Assembly: GCA_016788045.1 (NCBI GenBank)
Contig: JAEUTG010000033.1
Coordinates: forward strand, 1-64,000
Reading direction: 5' to 3'
Origin: Bacteroidales bacterium
GTDB lineage: Bacteria; Bacteroidota; Bacteroidia; Bacteroidales; Lentimicrobiaceae
Length of the DNA stretch: 64,000 bases
The notes beneath the pieces were generated by a model. The model did no database searches. It was not told the DNA's origin and saw only the letters and a program-made list of their open reading frames with translations. Numbering within the stretch: position 1 is the first letter of the stretch; every line of letters begins with the position of its first letter. Position numbers and translations under genes: made by a program. Shown here one piece after another: positions 35,128 through 44,942 of this stretch.

Positions 35128-38085
35128 CTAAAATGAAACATTAACGCCGAGGGTCAGAACCTTAGTTCTGGGATAGTACGACAGGTATTCGATACCCGGG
35201 GTCAGGCCACCGAGGTTCACCTCAGGGTCCAGTCCCTGGTAACCGGTCAAACAGAAAACATCCTGAGCGGTGAAGAATATCCGGCTTTTCGAGATGTACC
35301 GGTGGTTAATCTTCAGGTTATACCCCAGGGTAACATTATCGAGTTTCACAAAGGTAGCATCCTCCACATATTTTGAGGAGTACCTTGCATTGCCAGAGAA
35401 TCCGGGGCTTTCGTACTGAGAAAGGGTTACATTGTTGAGTCCGAGGGTGCCCCAGTTTTCGTAATACAGGCGATAGGTATTGAGAACTTCTCCACCTATG
35501 GAAGCCCGCAGTGAAAAGCTGAGATCGAAATTGCCGTAAGTCATGGTATTGCTCCAGCCCAGGGTAAAATCGGGGTAAGCATTGCCAATCACTTCCCAGT
35601 CTTCAGCATTCACCTGCCCTACCGGATTTGCATTTTTGAAAAGGTCATGTCCGAGTTCATCCAGCCCGATCCAGACCGGTCCGTAAAAGGTACCGAGGCT
35701 CTCACCTACCCGCAGTTTCTGACAATTAATCCCGATGGCATCACCAATCCATCCGATATCATAGGAGTCGGAAATGTATTCATCGCTGTTGAATTTTTCG
35801 AGCTTGTTCCTGTTTATGCTGAAGGTGAGTATGGAGTTCCATTCAAACTTCGCCTTTTTAACCGGCACGCCCCTGAGCGAGAGTTCAACCCCGCGGTTGC
35901 TGATGGTACCGACATTGGCAAACTTGATATTTACCAGGTTGGGAGGCACCGACACGGAATAGGAATACAGCAGGTCGGAACTCTTGCGGTAATAGAAATC
36001 CAGCGATCCGCTCAGTCTGTTTTTCAGGGTTGAAAAATCGATCCCGGCGTTGACCTCGGATTTCTTTTCCCAGCGCAGATCCGGGTTGGGGTTGGTAGCA
36101 GGCTGGTAGGTGTTGATCCACTCGTTGTTGTAATAGATGTAACCAGCTCGTTTAAGCAGCAGCAGCGACTGGTAGCTGTCGATTTCCTGATTCCCGGTTA
36201 CGCCGTAGCCTACCCTGAGTTTCAGGTCGTTGATCCAGGTGATGTCTTTGAGAAACTTCTCCCTGTTCATTCGCCAGCCGAAACTGGCAGCAGGAAACCA
36301 GCCCCATTTGTGGTTTTCGCCAAATCGGGAAGACCCTTCGCGCCGCACCGATAAGGAGGTCAGAAACCGGTCGTCGATGTTGTACATCACCCTTCCGAAA
36401 AAGGCAATGAGTCTGTTCTTGCTTCTGTAAGAACCCATTTCTGCGGTTCCTTCAGAAAGTGAACTGCCGCCCCCGATATTGTTTGCTCCGAAAATATCGG
36501 TATCGAAGCCCGAATTGATCATGTATGAATTATTGCTTTCCTCCTCTTCGAAAGAATATCCGGCCAGTGCCTGGATCACCTGTTTCTTCCACGACCTCGT
36601 ATAGTTAACGGTACTTTCGTATTGCAGATCGCTGCCCCGGCCGTTACCGATTTCTGCTTCGCCTTCGGTGCCGAGACTTCCCGGATAATAGCGGGTTTTA
36701 TAGGTTACCTCCTCCCAGTCGGATTTTTCGAGAGAAAGCATATTCACCCAGTTAACCGACTTACCCAGTTTGAGGGTTGCCCTTACATTGGCTCCCATAT
36801 CATCGGTCTTGCCGTTTCGGGTACGTTCATTAAGCATCGCCACCGGATTGTAATAGTTCATTCCGGAGATCAGGGTATAGCCACCGGTGTAATCATTGCC
36901 CGGGTCATATACCGGAGACGTCGGGTTGCGGATAAAGGCCTGGTAAAAAAGGTCGTAATTAGCCGGTTTGTAATTGCGCATTCCATAGCTCAGGTTGTAA
37001 TCGAGGATGAGATTCCCGTCGAAAGCCTTTTGATTGATGTTGGTTCTGAGAACGTATTTGTTTGATTCGTTATCCCTGAGCAGTCCTTCGGAAAGATCGG
37101 CGAAGAAGATGGTACGGTGCGAAAACTGATCATCGCCACCTGAAATAGCCAGGTTGTGCTTATGGCTGAAAGGTAGTGAACGTGTAATCTCCTTAAACCA
37201 GTCGGTATTTGCCCCATACAGGCTACCGGCTTTTTCCGGGGCATATTGTTCAATGGCTTTTGTAAACTGGTCAGCAGTAAGATTTTCAACACCTCTGGGG
37301 GCTATCTGCACCGAGGAATATCCCGAATATTCTATGCTGGCAGCACCCGAAGCGGCCCTTTTGGTGGTGATGATGATCACGCCGTTTGATCCGCGGGTAC
37401 CGTAAATGGCAGCTGCTGAACCATCTTTGAGCACATCCACCGATTCAACCTCTTCGAAGCTGATGTTTTTCAGGTCAACGCCTGACACTCCATCCACGAT
37501 GATCAGCGGGCCCTGCCCGGAAGTAAGCGTATTTGTACCCCGCAACAAAATCTGATAGCCAGCCTGGGGATCAGCGCCATCGGGACGTGTGACGGATAAT
37601 CCGGCAACCTTGCCCTGCAAAAGCCCCATGGCATTGTTGAAGGCCCCCTTGTTGAATTCTTCCGCCTTTACCGAGGCAATCGATCCGGTGATTTCCTTTT
37701 TTGTCGTCAAACCATAACCTATCACCACCAGTTCATTCAGTGATTCCACGGAAGTTTTAAGCAGAACATTCATCGTGGATTGCGAACCAACCTTCAGTTC
37801 AGCAGTTTCGTAACCAACAAAACTGAATACGAGTACAGAACCGTTTGCAGCATCGATCGAATAAGCACCCCGGAGGTCGGTGACTGTCCCGGTCTGTGTG
37901 CCCTTAACATAAACATTCACCCCCGGCAACGACTCCCGGGTACGGGCATCTGAAACAGTTCCGGAGATTTTTACCGGGCTGTTTACCTGAGCGGTCAGCG
38001 GACTGAAAAAAGGCAGAACGACAAGCAGCACGAACACAAGGTTTCGTAAGTGCATCGGTGATGGTTGATTTGCTTTGGTTTTCAT
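35128..38085 (-). CDS. SusC/RagA-family TonB-linked outer-membrane transporter
   Basis: A 985-residue protein with a signal peptide. A carboxypeptidase-regulatory-like N-terminal domain (VKISGTVSDARTRESLPGVN) is followed by the TonB box region (LNELVVIGYG), a plug domain (IASVKAEEFNK to TRGSNGVIIITTKR) and a 22-strand barrel ending in ...LTLGVNVSF, with the terminal Phe needed for BAM insertion. It imports a ligand captured by SusD using TonB energy. It is the second gene of the operon, 19 bp after ribokinase. Confidence 0.95.
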   Translation of the reverse strand: MKTKANQPSPMHLRNLVFVLLVVLPFFSPLTAQVNSPVKISGTVSDARTRESLPGVNVYVKGTQTGTVTDLRGAYSIDAANGSVLVFSFVGYETAELKVGSQSTMNVLLKTSVESLNELVVIGYGLTTKKEITGSIASVKAEEFNKGAFNNAMGLLQGKVAGLSVTRPDGADPQAGYQILLRGTNTLTSGQGPLIIVDGVSGVDLKNISFEEVESVDVLKDGSAAAIYGTRGSNGVIIITTKRAASGAASIEYSGYSSVQIAPRGVENLTADQFTKAIEQYAPEKAGSLYGANTDWFKEITRSLPFSHKHNLAISGGDDQFSHRTIFFADLSEGLLRDNESNKYVLRTNINQKAFDGNLILDYNLSYGMRNYKPANYDLFYQAFIRNPTSPVYDPGNDYTGGYTLISGMNYYNPVAMLNERTRNGKTDDMGANVRATLKLGKSVNWVNMLSLEKSDWEEVTYKTRYYPGSLGTEGEAEIGNGRGSDLQYESTVNYTRSWKKQVIQALAGYSFEEEESNNSYMINSGFDTDIFGANNIGGGSSLSEGTAEMGSYRSKNRLIAFFGRVMYNIDDRFLTSLSVRREGSSRFGENHKWGWFPAASFGWRMNREKFLKDITWINDLKLRVGYGVTGNQEIDSYQSLLLLKRAGYIYYNNEWINTYQPATNPNPDLRWEKKSEVNAGIDFSTLKNRLSGSLDFYYRKSSDLLYSYSVSVPPNLVNIKFANVGTISNRGVELSLRGVPVKKAKFEWNSILTFSINRNKLEKFNSDEYISDSYDIGWIGDAIGINCQKLRVGESLGTFYGPVWIGLDELGHDLFKNANPVGQVNAEDWEVIGNAYPDFTLGWSNTMTYGNFDLSFSLRASIGGEVLNTYRLYYENWGTLGLNNVTLSQYESPGFSGNARYSSKYVEDATFVKLDNVTLGYNLKINHRYISKSRIFFTAQDVFCLTGYQGLDPEVNLGGLTPGIEYLSYYPRTKVLTLGVNVSF

Positions 38086-38104
38086 TTCCTTTTAATTTGG
38101 CTGG

Positions 38105-39019
38105 TTATTCAAGCGATGACAATTCAGAACGATGGGGGATTGAAGACTGGGCGCCCATGCGTGTAACCGTGATTGCAGAGGCTTTTGCAGCCATTTCTAC
38201 GGCTTCAGTCACTGTTTTTCCTTCTGACAGGCCAACGCAGACGGTTCCGCAGAAAACATCTCCGGCAGCTGTGGTATCCACTGCATCCACTTTTACGGCT
38301 TCCACAAAGTGAACTTCATGATGCTGTTTGATGAGGGCCCCCTGTGAACCAAGGGTAATGATCACAATATCAACCCCTTTTGCGCTGATAATATCGGCGG
38401 CCTGAATAGCTGTCTGCCGGTCGGTAACCTTGATGCCCGAAAGAATTTCTGCTTCACTTTTGTTCGGAATAAGAATGTAAACGTTTTTCAGCAGTTTATC
38501 AGAAAGAGCCCGTGCAGGTGCCGGATTCAGAATCACTTTTATTCCTCTGCTGCTGGCCATCTCAGCTACATACTCCACTGTATCGATGGGTATTTCAAGC
38601 TGCATCAACACAATGCCGGCATTCACAATGGCTTCAGCCGCGGTATCAATATCGGCTGGCGAAAGCGATGCATTGGCTCCGGATGCTACCACGATGCAGT
38701 TTTCGCCGAATGAGTCAACCGTTATCAGGGCAACTCCTGAGGGGTTTTTCGGATCGGAAAAAATGTAATCTGTTTTTATGTTTTCAGTATTGTAGAGCAT
38801 TACCGACTGTTTTCCGAAAACATCATTTCCGGTTTTTGAAATCAGGGTAACATTTCCGCCCATTCGTGCAGCGGCTACTGCCTGATTGGCTCCCTTGCCT
38901 CCAGGATTCATAAAAAATGTCCCTCCCAGTACTGTCTCCCCGGGAATCGGCAGTCTATCGGCCTTAATTACCATGTCAGTATTGCAGCTTCCAACAATCA
39001 CTATACGCTTTCCTTGCAT
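38105..39019 (-). CDS. rbsK: ribokinase
   Basis: A 304-residue PfkB-family sugar kinase that phosphorylates ribose to ribose-5-phosphate in the cytoplasm. Signatures: the N-terminal VGSCNTDMVIKADRLPIPGE, substrate-binding NPGGKGANQAVAAARMGG, and the C-terminal DTTAAGDVFCG with the catalytic Asp and anion hole, as in E. coli RbsK. It is the first gene of the SusCD operon, which fixes ribose as the expected end product of the locus. The ATG at 39019 follows the promoter box; an upstream ATG at 39055 lies before it. Confidence 0.93.
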   Translation of the reverse strand: MQGKRIVIVGSCNTDMVIKADRLPIPGETVLGGTFFMNPGGKGANQAVAAARMGGNVTLISKTGNDVFGKQSVMLYNTENIKTDYIFSDPKNPSGVALITVDSFGENCIVVASGANASLSPADIDTAAEAIVNAGIVLMQLEIPIDTVEYVAEMASSRGIKVILNPAPARALSDKLLKNVYILIPNKSEAEILSGIKVTDRQTAIQAADIISAKGVDIVIITLGSQGALIKQHHEVHFVEAVKVDAVDTTAAGDVFCGTVCVGLSEGKTVTEAVEMAAKASAITVTRMGAQSSIPHRSELSSLE

Positions 39020-39042
39020 AAAATCAGATTTTTGTGTCGCAG

Positions 39043-39050
39043 CAAATCTA
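39043..39050 (-). promoter_or_regulatory. -7 promoter box of the ribokinase-SusCD operon
   Basis: On the minus strand this reads TAGATTTG, a match to TAnnTTTG, 24 bp before the ribokinase ATG. It is the only good promoter box seen for the ~15-kb operon. Confidence 0.55.
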
Positions 39051-39201
39051 TGCATAACAAAATACGAAAAAAATCAATAATTAACATTTTTCGGTAATTA
39101 TAAATCGTTATTTTTTTTGCCAATCCATTTTTATACGCTGTATTATAAGTAATTATGAAATAATTCATCATCAAATATCACCCATTTTCAGTATTTTTAA
39201 T

Positions 39202-39209
39202 TATTTTTG
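39202..39209 (+). promoter_or_regulatory. -7 promoter box of the divergent helical-repeat gene
   Basis: TATTTTTG matches TAnnTTTG, 53 bp before the ATG at 39263. The gap between the two divergent boxes (39051-39201) is very A/T-rich and is the likely operator region for the locus. Confidence 0.5.
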
Positions 39210-39262
39210 TTGTTAAACTTTTATGCAGGGCATTCTACCTGTTTGTTAAACCCTTTCACATC

Positions 39263-40831
39263 ATGTCGAAATTCCACTCTCTGGTACAGATGGTTCATTC
39301 CATGACAATGGCCGAAAAGAAGGCATTCCGCACCCGGTCGTACAGGAAGAAAACCACGCCCGGATACCTGAAGCTTTACAATACGATTGTTGAGAGTCCG
39401 AACCTGCCTCCCGCACAGATAAAGGCTTCTTTTCTTGCCGGATGCCCTGAAGCCACGTTTGAAACCTCCGTAAAATACCTGCTCGATCTGCTGCTCGACA
39501 CCATGCTTGAACTGCGTCGCGACCAGGATAGCTTCTATATGCTCTTCAATAAAATTCTTAAAGCGCGTATTCTCTACGAGAAATCTCTCTTCGATGAATG
39601 CTTCGAGCTTTTAAATATTGTCATGCTTCAGGCTGAAAAGTATGAAAATTTCTATGCGCTGCTGCTTGCAGAGAGACTTGAACTTGAGTACCTGCTGGCG
39701 CTAAACTTTCCCAACCTCAGCGAGAAGGAGATTCTGAAAAAACAATACCGCATCACCGAGTCTATCAATTACCTGCGAAAAATCAACGAACAATCCTCGT
39801 TGTACGAAATCCTGAAGCATCGGGTGGTAAATAAAGGCTATGCCCGATCGCAGAAACAAAAGAATGAGCTGAACGATTTAATATTCAGCGAATTGAGTAT
39901 TGTGGCTTCTTTCGGTCCAGAGAATTTTGAAATCAGCAAGCTCCATCAGTTGTTCCAGTCAAATTACCTGATCAGTGTGGGTGATTTCAAGTCGGCGCTC
40001 CGGTCGTTTTACGAACTCAATAACCTGTTTGAGGCCAACAAACACCTGTGGAGTACGCCGCCAGTGTACTACCTGCACACACTCGAAGGAGTACTCGAGA
40101 GCCTCAGAAGCATCCACAATTACGAGGGCATGACCTACTTTACCGAACAGCTGAATAAAATAAACACGAGTTCTGTTGACTTCAGGATAAATCTTACCTG
40201 CATTTCGTTTCTGTACGAATTGTTCCCGCTGATTGACCGGGGCGACTTCGCGGCGGCTGCCGCGCTTAAGGCGGCCTATCAGGAAAAACTATATGATAAG
40301 ATGAATCTGCTCAGCAGGGCCCGTCAGGCTGAACTCACCCTGTACACCACCCTGATCTACTTCGGGAACGCGAATTATCAGAAGGCGCATAAATTTCTCA
40401 GTCAGATCATCATTCAAGGCAAAAACTACTATTACCTCCCGCTGTACAGAACCATAAGACTTGTTAACCTGATGATTCTCTTTCAATCTGGCGATTTCGA
40501 CCTGATCAGGTATGAAATCAGATCAGTGAACCGAAGCCTTTCCGGAAATGATAAAGGATATAAAATCGAGCACCTGTTACTCAGGTTTTTTGTGAAACCC
40601 TTACCCACGCTGGTTAAAGACCGTAAGAAGCTCTGGGTTAAAATCAACAGGGAGCTTGAAGAAATCAAGAAGGATGTTTTCGAGCAACAGGTGCTGAGGA
40701 TTTTCGATTTTACAGCCTGGATTGAGTCCCGCTTACTTCAGACCTCGCTTTCGGAGATTCTGAGGGCCAGAACCCAACAGCGCAGGCCTGAATTGCTTCA
40801 GGAACCTTCCGGTGTTCAATCCGGGCTTTAA
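39263..40831 (+). CDS. helical-repeat protein, candidate RusR-type regulator of the ribose locus
   Basis: A 522-residue, apparently all-helical cytoplasmic protein with no signal peptide. The basic N-terminus (AEKKAFRTRSYRKKTTPGY) is followed by TPR-like helix pairs throughout (for example FDECFELLNIVMLQAEKYEN and ISVGDFKSALRSFYELNNL). No standard DNA-binding domain is recognised. It is divergent from the ribokinase operon. In B. theta the ribose locus is controlled by RusR, an unusual regulator encoded next to the ribokinase; the position here is the same. The identification as a RusR homologue is inference from position and lack of known domains. Confidence 0.6.
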   Translation: MSKFHSLVQMVHSMTMAEKKAFRTRSYRKKTTPGYLKLYNTIVESPNLPPAQIKASFLAGCPEATFETSVKYLLDLLLDTMLELRRDQDSFYMLFNKILKARILYEKSLFDECFELLNIVMLQAEKYENFYALLLAERLELEYLLALNFPNLSEKEILKKQYRITESINYLRKINEQSSLYEILKHRVVNKGYARSQKQKNELNDLIFSELSIVASFGPENFEISKLHQLFQSNYLISVGDFKSALRSFYELNNLFEANKHLWSTPPVYYLHTLEGVLESLRSIHNYEGMTYFTEQLNKINTSSVDFRINLTCISFLYELFPLIDRGDFAAAAALKAAYQEKLYDKMNLLSRARQAELTLYTTLIYFGNANYQKAHKFLSQIIIQGKNYYYLPLYRTIRLVNLMILFQSGDFDLIRYEIRSVNRSLSGNDKGYKIEHLLLRFFVKPLPTLVKDRKKLWVKINRELEEIKKDVFEQQVLRIFDFTAWIESRLLQTSLSEILRARTQQRRPELLQEPSGVQSGL

Positions 40832-40834
40832 CAA

Positions 40835-41602
40835 TCAGTGTACTACAAAGGCTCCGGCTCCTTCGCCATTTGCAACCCGGTAAGCATAAACACCGGCAGC
40901 AAGCCCCTCAAGCGAAAGCTGAATGCTACTGTAATCCGGTCCCAAACGGAGTGTTTTCACCACCTGACCGGATGCATTGCTGACGATCATCTCCCCTTCT
41001 TCCCCGGGTTTCAGATGGTAAGAAAGCCAGATAAATGCCGAAGCAGGATTGGGATGGGGTAATCTTTCCACCATTTGCGCGGGGGGTGTTTCTGTTCCTG
41101 TGGTCAGCTGCCCGGGCAATGAAAAGACGATGGTCTCCACTTCGGCCGGATTTACCGAATAATCGTAAATCCACGCCAGCAGTTTCCAGGCATTTTCAAG
41201 ATAATCCACATACACCGCACTTGCGCCGGGTATTGCAGCCAGTATCTGTCCGTTCTCATTGATCACACGGCTTTCGTAGTCAACACCTGCCGACCCGATC
41301 TTGTATCCGGTAAAAGTAAGTTCAATGGCTTCGTCGGTGTTAAAAAGACCGTCGGTAACATGCTGCACCGAATTAATGGTAAAGTCTCCGGCAGGCACCG
41401 GCAGGTTAATTGCTTTGACGAGGGCATGATTTGCATTGTAAAGTCTGCAGACATGAGCCGGAGCATCGAGGATGGCGTAAAGGTCATCCTGATATCCGAG
41501 ATGGGCCACGATGCCCTGTCCGGGGTAACTGTGTTCCTGAATTACCTGGGCTGCGCCATTCAGCGCAAAGGTGAGCGCAGCAATCATCAATATCCTTTTC
41601 AT
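40835..41602 (-). CDS. secreted protein with T9SS type A sorting domain
   Basis: A 255-residue exported protein with signal peptide MKRILMIAALTFALNGAAQ. About 165 residues of unrecognised beta-rich sequence are followed by a T9SS sorting domain (LPHPNPASAFIWLSYHL ... VVKTLRLG ... GVYAYRVANG). It should be exported by the T9SS and attached to the surface. Only 3 bp separate its stop from that of the convergent helical-repeat gene. The ATG at 41602 starts the signal peptide. Confidence 0.75.
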   Translation of the reverse strand: MKRILMIAALTFALNGAAQVIQEHSYPGQGIVAHLGYQDDLYAILDAPAHVCRLYNANHALVKAINLPVPAGDFTINSVQHVTDGLFNTDEAIELTFTGYKIGSAGVDYESRVINENGQILAAIPGASAVYVDYLENAWKLLAWIYDYSVNPAEVETIVFSLPGQLTTGTETPPAQMVERLPHPNPASAFIWLSYHLKPGEEGEMIVSNASGQVVKTLRLGPDYSSIQLSLEGLAAGVYAYRVANGEGAGAFVVH

Positions 41603-41623
41603 ACCGTTATTTATCTTTAACGG

Positions 41624-41631
41624 CAAAGATA
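41624..41631 (-). promoter_or_regulatory. -7 promoter box of the T9SS-sorted protein gene
   Basis: On the minus strand this reads TATCTTTG, 22 bp before the ATG at 41602, supporting that start over the in-frame ATG at 41626. Confidence 0.5.
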
Positions 41632-41676
41632 GAAATGAAACGGATATGGTCTCTGTAGCCTGTGTTACTGATTATG

Positions 41677-42597
41677 TCAGTGTTTCAACTCCCTGAGCAT
41701 CTGTTGTACGCTTTCATCGGGCGAAAGAGGGACATAGCTGAAACGGGCATTGAACTTACTGCTGTTGAAGAAGTAATCACGATCATACTGATACCCCATC
41801 TCCTTCATTTCTCCGAGCATCGGAATAAAGAGGCCGAGTAATCCGAACATCCAGGCAGGCACAATGCTGAAGGCCGGTTTCACTTTCATCTGGCCGGCGA
41901 TCAGTTCGATCCAGTCTTTGCCTGTGAGCCTGGAACCTGTGGTTGGCAGGTGCCACACTTCATTCCAGCAATCCTCAGCATTGCCCAGCAGGGCGGTGCC
42001 CCGGGCGGCATCTGTTGTCGCGGTAAAGTTGTGGATCTTGTCGGCCCGGGCAAACCAATTGGCTTTTTTCCCTTTGGCATAGTTCTTAACCACCATTTCT
42101 ACCAGTATGTTATTGGCCGGACCAATAAAATCGGCTGAACGGGCAATCAGGGCAGTAAGTTGTCCTTTGCTGATTTCATTCAGCAGCATGGATGCAATTT
42201 GTTCCCTCACCTCACCTTTTCTGCTGGTCGGTCTTACCGGGGTGTCTTCGGTCATGTTTGCCAGAAACCCACGGTCGTACATATAAATGTTGTCGAAAAA
42301 GACCAGTTTTGCACCATGTTTCTTACAACTGTTGATGACGTTGCGCATAATGACCGGCCATTGTGCCCTCCAGATTTTCGTGCTGTAGGTAAGGCCAGCC
42401 GTCAGGTACACGACCGATGATCCGGCCACGGCCCTGTCAACTTCATCCGCATTGGTCAGATCGGCCGGCATCAGCTGGTCATCCGGGTTTACTTTCTTCG
42501 GGTTCCGGCTTACCAGACGGATTTCGCGGGTATAGGCTTTCAGCTCTCTGGCCAGTTCGCTGCCGATCACACCACCGGCTCCAAGTATTGTTTGCAT
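41677..42597 (-). CDS. NAD(P)-binding epimerase/dehydratase-like protein
   Basis: A 306-residue extended-SDR-type protein. The N-terminal Rossmann motif ILGAGGVIGSELARELK has the GxxGxxG pattern; LVSRNPKKV and MPADLTNADEV follow as in nucleotide-binding folds. The catalytic YxxxK is not clear: the matching region reads FFDNIYMYDRG, so it may be an atypical epimerase or a binding protein. No pathway neighbours. Confidence 0.75.
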   Translation of the reverse strand: MQTILGAGGVIGSELARELKAYTREIRLVSRNPKKVNPDDQLMPADLTNADEVDRAVAGSSVVYLTAGLTYSTKIWRAQWPVIMRNVINSCKKHGAKLVFFDNIYMYDRGFLANMTEDTPVRPTSRKGEVREQIASMLLNEISKGQLTALIARSADFIGPANNILVEMVVKNYAKGKKANWFARADKIHNFTATTDAARGTALLGNAEDCWNEVWHLPTTGSRLTGKDWIELIAGQMKVKPAFSIVPAWMFGLLGLFIPMLGEMKEMGYQYDRDYFFNSSKFNARFSYVPLSPDESVQQMLRELKH

Positions 42598-42804
42598 GTT
42601 GTTCAGGTTTTTAATTTATAATAACAGCTTAAACCGGGATTTTCCTCCTGCAGATCCGTTTTTGCAGATTCTGAAGTGAGTTTCCCGGTCTTTCAATCTT
42701 TTGAAAGTGCAAAAATCATCACAAGCCTGGAATGCTGAAAGCCAAAACCGGCCAACGGCAGAAAAAACGGGATGAACCATGCAGGATAGCCGGCGAATGG
42801 CTGG

Positions 42805-42842
42805 AAAACAAAAAGGCTGCTTTTCAGCAACCTTTTTGTTTT
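42805..42842. terminator. bidirectional intrinsic terminator
   Basis: AAAACAAAAAGG and CCTTTTTGTTTT form a 12-bp stem, extended by TGC/GCA past one mismatch, with a short TTTTCA loop. The A/T ends give U-tracts on either strand. It lies 19 bp past the stop of the M3-like peptidase gene (minus strand). The rest of the gap 42598-42860 shows nothing else. Confidence 0.65.
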
Positions 42843-42860
42843 CAGGATGATAAAAGAAGT

Positions 42861-44918
42861 TTATTGAATGGCTTTCAGTGCTTCGGCGGCTGCATTCAGT
42901 GTCGGTTGAATAGAGATTTCACTGCCTACCGCATTTTTCATCCACTGCTGGGGAATGAGGCGGCCCTGGGTGTACATCCTGTTAAATTCCTGAGCCAGGG
43001 GTTTACCTTTAACCTGCTGTTCAATCTGGAACTCAATGAGGTGCCCCATGGGGTAGTTTGACAGATAAAGCGGATTGTCGATCATATGCGAATAAATGGC
43101 CAGGATCGGCTCATCCTTGCCTCCCATGATATCGGCATAATACTTATTCCAAACCTCCTTTGCGGCAGAAATCACTGCTTCTTTGAGCTGGGCCGGGGTA
43201 GCCTCCGGATTCTCGTACATCCATTTCCACACTTTCATATCCACCAGTGAAACGCCCATAATTTCGTAACATGACCAGAAATTGTCGAGGGCCATCATGT
43301 GGTCTTTGTCGGGATCGGCATTGGGCATGCCCAGCAGTTCCAGGTCACGTTTCTGAAACAGGAAGGCTACGGCTTCGGTAAAGGCGGTATTGGGCACCCC
43401 CTGAAGCATGTAATAGTCAACATCGTTCATGGTTACTGTTTGTTCAACGTTGTGGCCGAACTCGTGCACTGCAATGTTGTAGCCTTTGTAATCCATTCCT
43501 TTTTCACCGATACGGGTGCGCAGTCTGGCAAAATCGTTGCGCATTTCGGCGCCCCAGGCATGTCCTGCACCCCTCGACGGGTCAACCTTGATCAGGGAGG
43601 TGATCTGCAGGGCTTTTTCTTTTTCCCAGCCCAGTTTCATCAGGATGTTGGGCAGATCGGCTTCGAGGGCTTTCGGGTCAGGATATTTCTTTGAGGTGAT
43701 GGCGGTGAGCTGCTCTTCGGGCATCCCGCCGCGCGATTTGAAGCCATTGTACCAGATGTCGAAAGGCTGCAGTTGTCTTCCGAGTTTACTGCTGATGTAA
43801 GCAGCCACCTCTTTCACCTGGGGTGATGAAACAAATTCAGTGAACAGACGCTCAACATCCTCCTGGGGAATTTCCATCCCACCCTCAAAGGCACGGCTGA
43901 TGTACGTGGGGAAATTAGGGCTGTAGGCATCAACAGCCTTCAAGGCATGAAAATTTGAAAGCAGTACCTCGTAACGTTTGTCAGGTTCAGGGGTTGCTGT
44001 GGCTTCCTTTCCGTCTTTAAAAATCTTGTTGCTCAACGGGTTCCAGGTGTAATCTCCCTTGTTGATCACCTGCTGTGGAATGCTCTGACCGATGATGTGT
44101 TTCATTACAGCATAGATCATCTGCTGCTTCTCCAGTCCGTTTTCGCCGGCATAGTTCGATTTCAGCTCGTCGCGCAACCCCCAGTGGGTGATCAGTTTCA
44201 TGTCGGCCGGGAAAAGCTGTTTTCCCTCGTTGTTCTGAAGTTTTCCCATCCAGATGTTGTAATCTGAGATGTAGGCATCGGCCTCGGTGAGTGTTTGTGA
44301 GGCTTTCAGCAGAATATCAGCCGGGACCCTTGAAGTAAAACGGTCGCCCATGCGGGCATAGGCCCAGTCTTTGCGGCTCCACGATGCCCCCTTTTCTGTC
44401 TTCTCGTTCAGTGAATAAAAGGGGAAATTAAGGGCGGTGAGGAAGGCGATTTTATTGTTGAAGAAGTCGTCGTCGAGGTGTGCCGAAGCATCATAGCTGC
44501 CGAACATCATATCTACCGGTTCAATTTCAGGTCCGGTAAGCTGAAGCGGTTCTTTGAGCAGTACATCCATCTTGTGGAAATGGCCCCTGAAAATTTCAAA
44601 GTTGCGTTCAAGCTTCTTGTAGAGTGATTCCAGCTCGCTGTCGCCAGCCACGAAGTTCTCTTTGCAGAATTTCTCAAAATCGGCTGAAGTTCCGTCGCTT
44701 TCGCGCCACAGGGCTGCCACCTGTTTTACCCCCCGTTCAATCCTGAACTGAGGTTCGGCACCCAGCGAATCGAGCAGGGCTTTGGTTACTTGTTCCACGG
44801 TTGTCTGGTTAATGAAAGTTTTAATGTTTGCAGATTCACTGCTTCCTTCCTGTTTGCGGGCACAGGAGGCAACAACCAGCACGGTGGCCATTGCCATGAT
44901 AATGATTTGTTTACGCAT
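42861..44918 (-). CDS. M3-like zinc metallopeptidase lipoprotein
   Basis: A 685-residue lipoprotein (lipobox VLVVASC, Cys19). The catalytic motif HEFGH is at residues 485-489. A downstream GVPNTAFTEAVAF places the third ligand Glu at 515, a spacing similar to M3 oligopeptidases. The long helical N-terminal part is also M3-like. It probably trims peptides in the periplasm or at the surface. No classical M3 start is visible, so it may belong to a neighbouring clan MA family. A promoter box precedes it and a strong hairpin follows. Confidence 0.78.
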   Translation of the reverse strand: MRKQIIIMAMATVLVVASCARKQEGSSESANIKTFINQTTVEQVTKALLDSLGAEPQFRIERGVKQVAALWRESDGTSADFEKFCKENFVAGDSELESLYKKLERNFEIFRGHFHKMDVLLKEPLQLTGPEIEPVDMMFGSYDASAHLDDDFFNNKIAFLTALNFPFYSLNEKTEKGASWSRKDWAYARMGDRFTSRVPADILLKASQTLTEADAYISDYNIWMGKLQNNEGKQLFPADMKLITHWGLRDELKSNYAGENGLEKQQMIYAVMKHIIGQSIPQQVINKGDYTWNPLSNKIFKDGKEATATPEPDKRYEVLLSNFHALKAVDAYSPNFPTYISRAFEGGMEIPQEDVERLFTEFVSSPQVKEVAAYISSKLGRQLQPFDIWYNGFKSRGGMPEEQLTAITSKKYPDPKALEADLPNILMKLGWEKEKALQITSLIKVDPSRGAGHAWGAEMRNDFARLRTRIGEKGMDYKGYNIAVHEFGHNVEQTVTMNDVDYYMLQGVPNTAFTEAVAFLFQKRDLELLGMPNADPDKDHMMALDNFWSCYEIMGVSLVDMKVWKWMYENPEATPAQLKEAVISAAKEVWNKYYADIMGGKDEPILAIYSHMIDNPLYLSNYPMGHLIEFQIEQQVKGKPLAQEFNRMYTQGRLIPQQWMKNAVGSEISIQPTLNAAAEALKAIQ

Positions 44919-44942
44919 AAACCTGTTTGTTTAGGGACAGTG

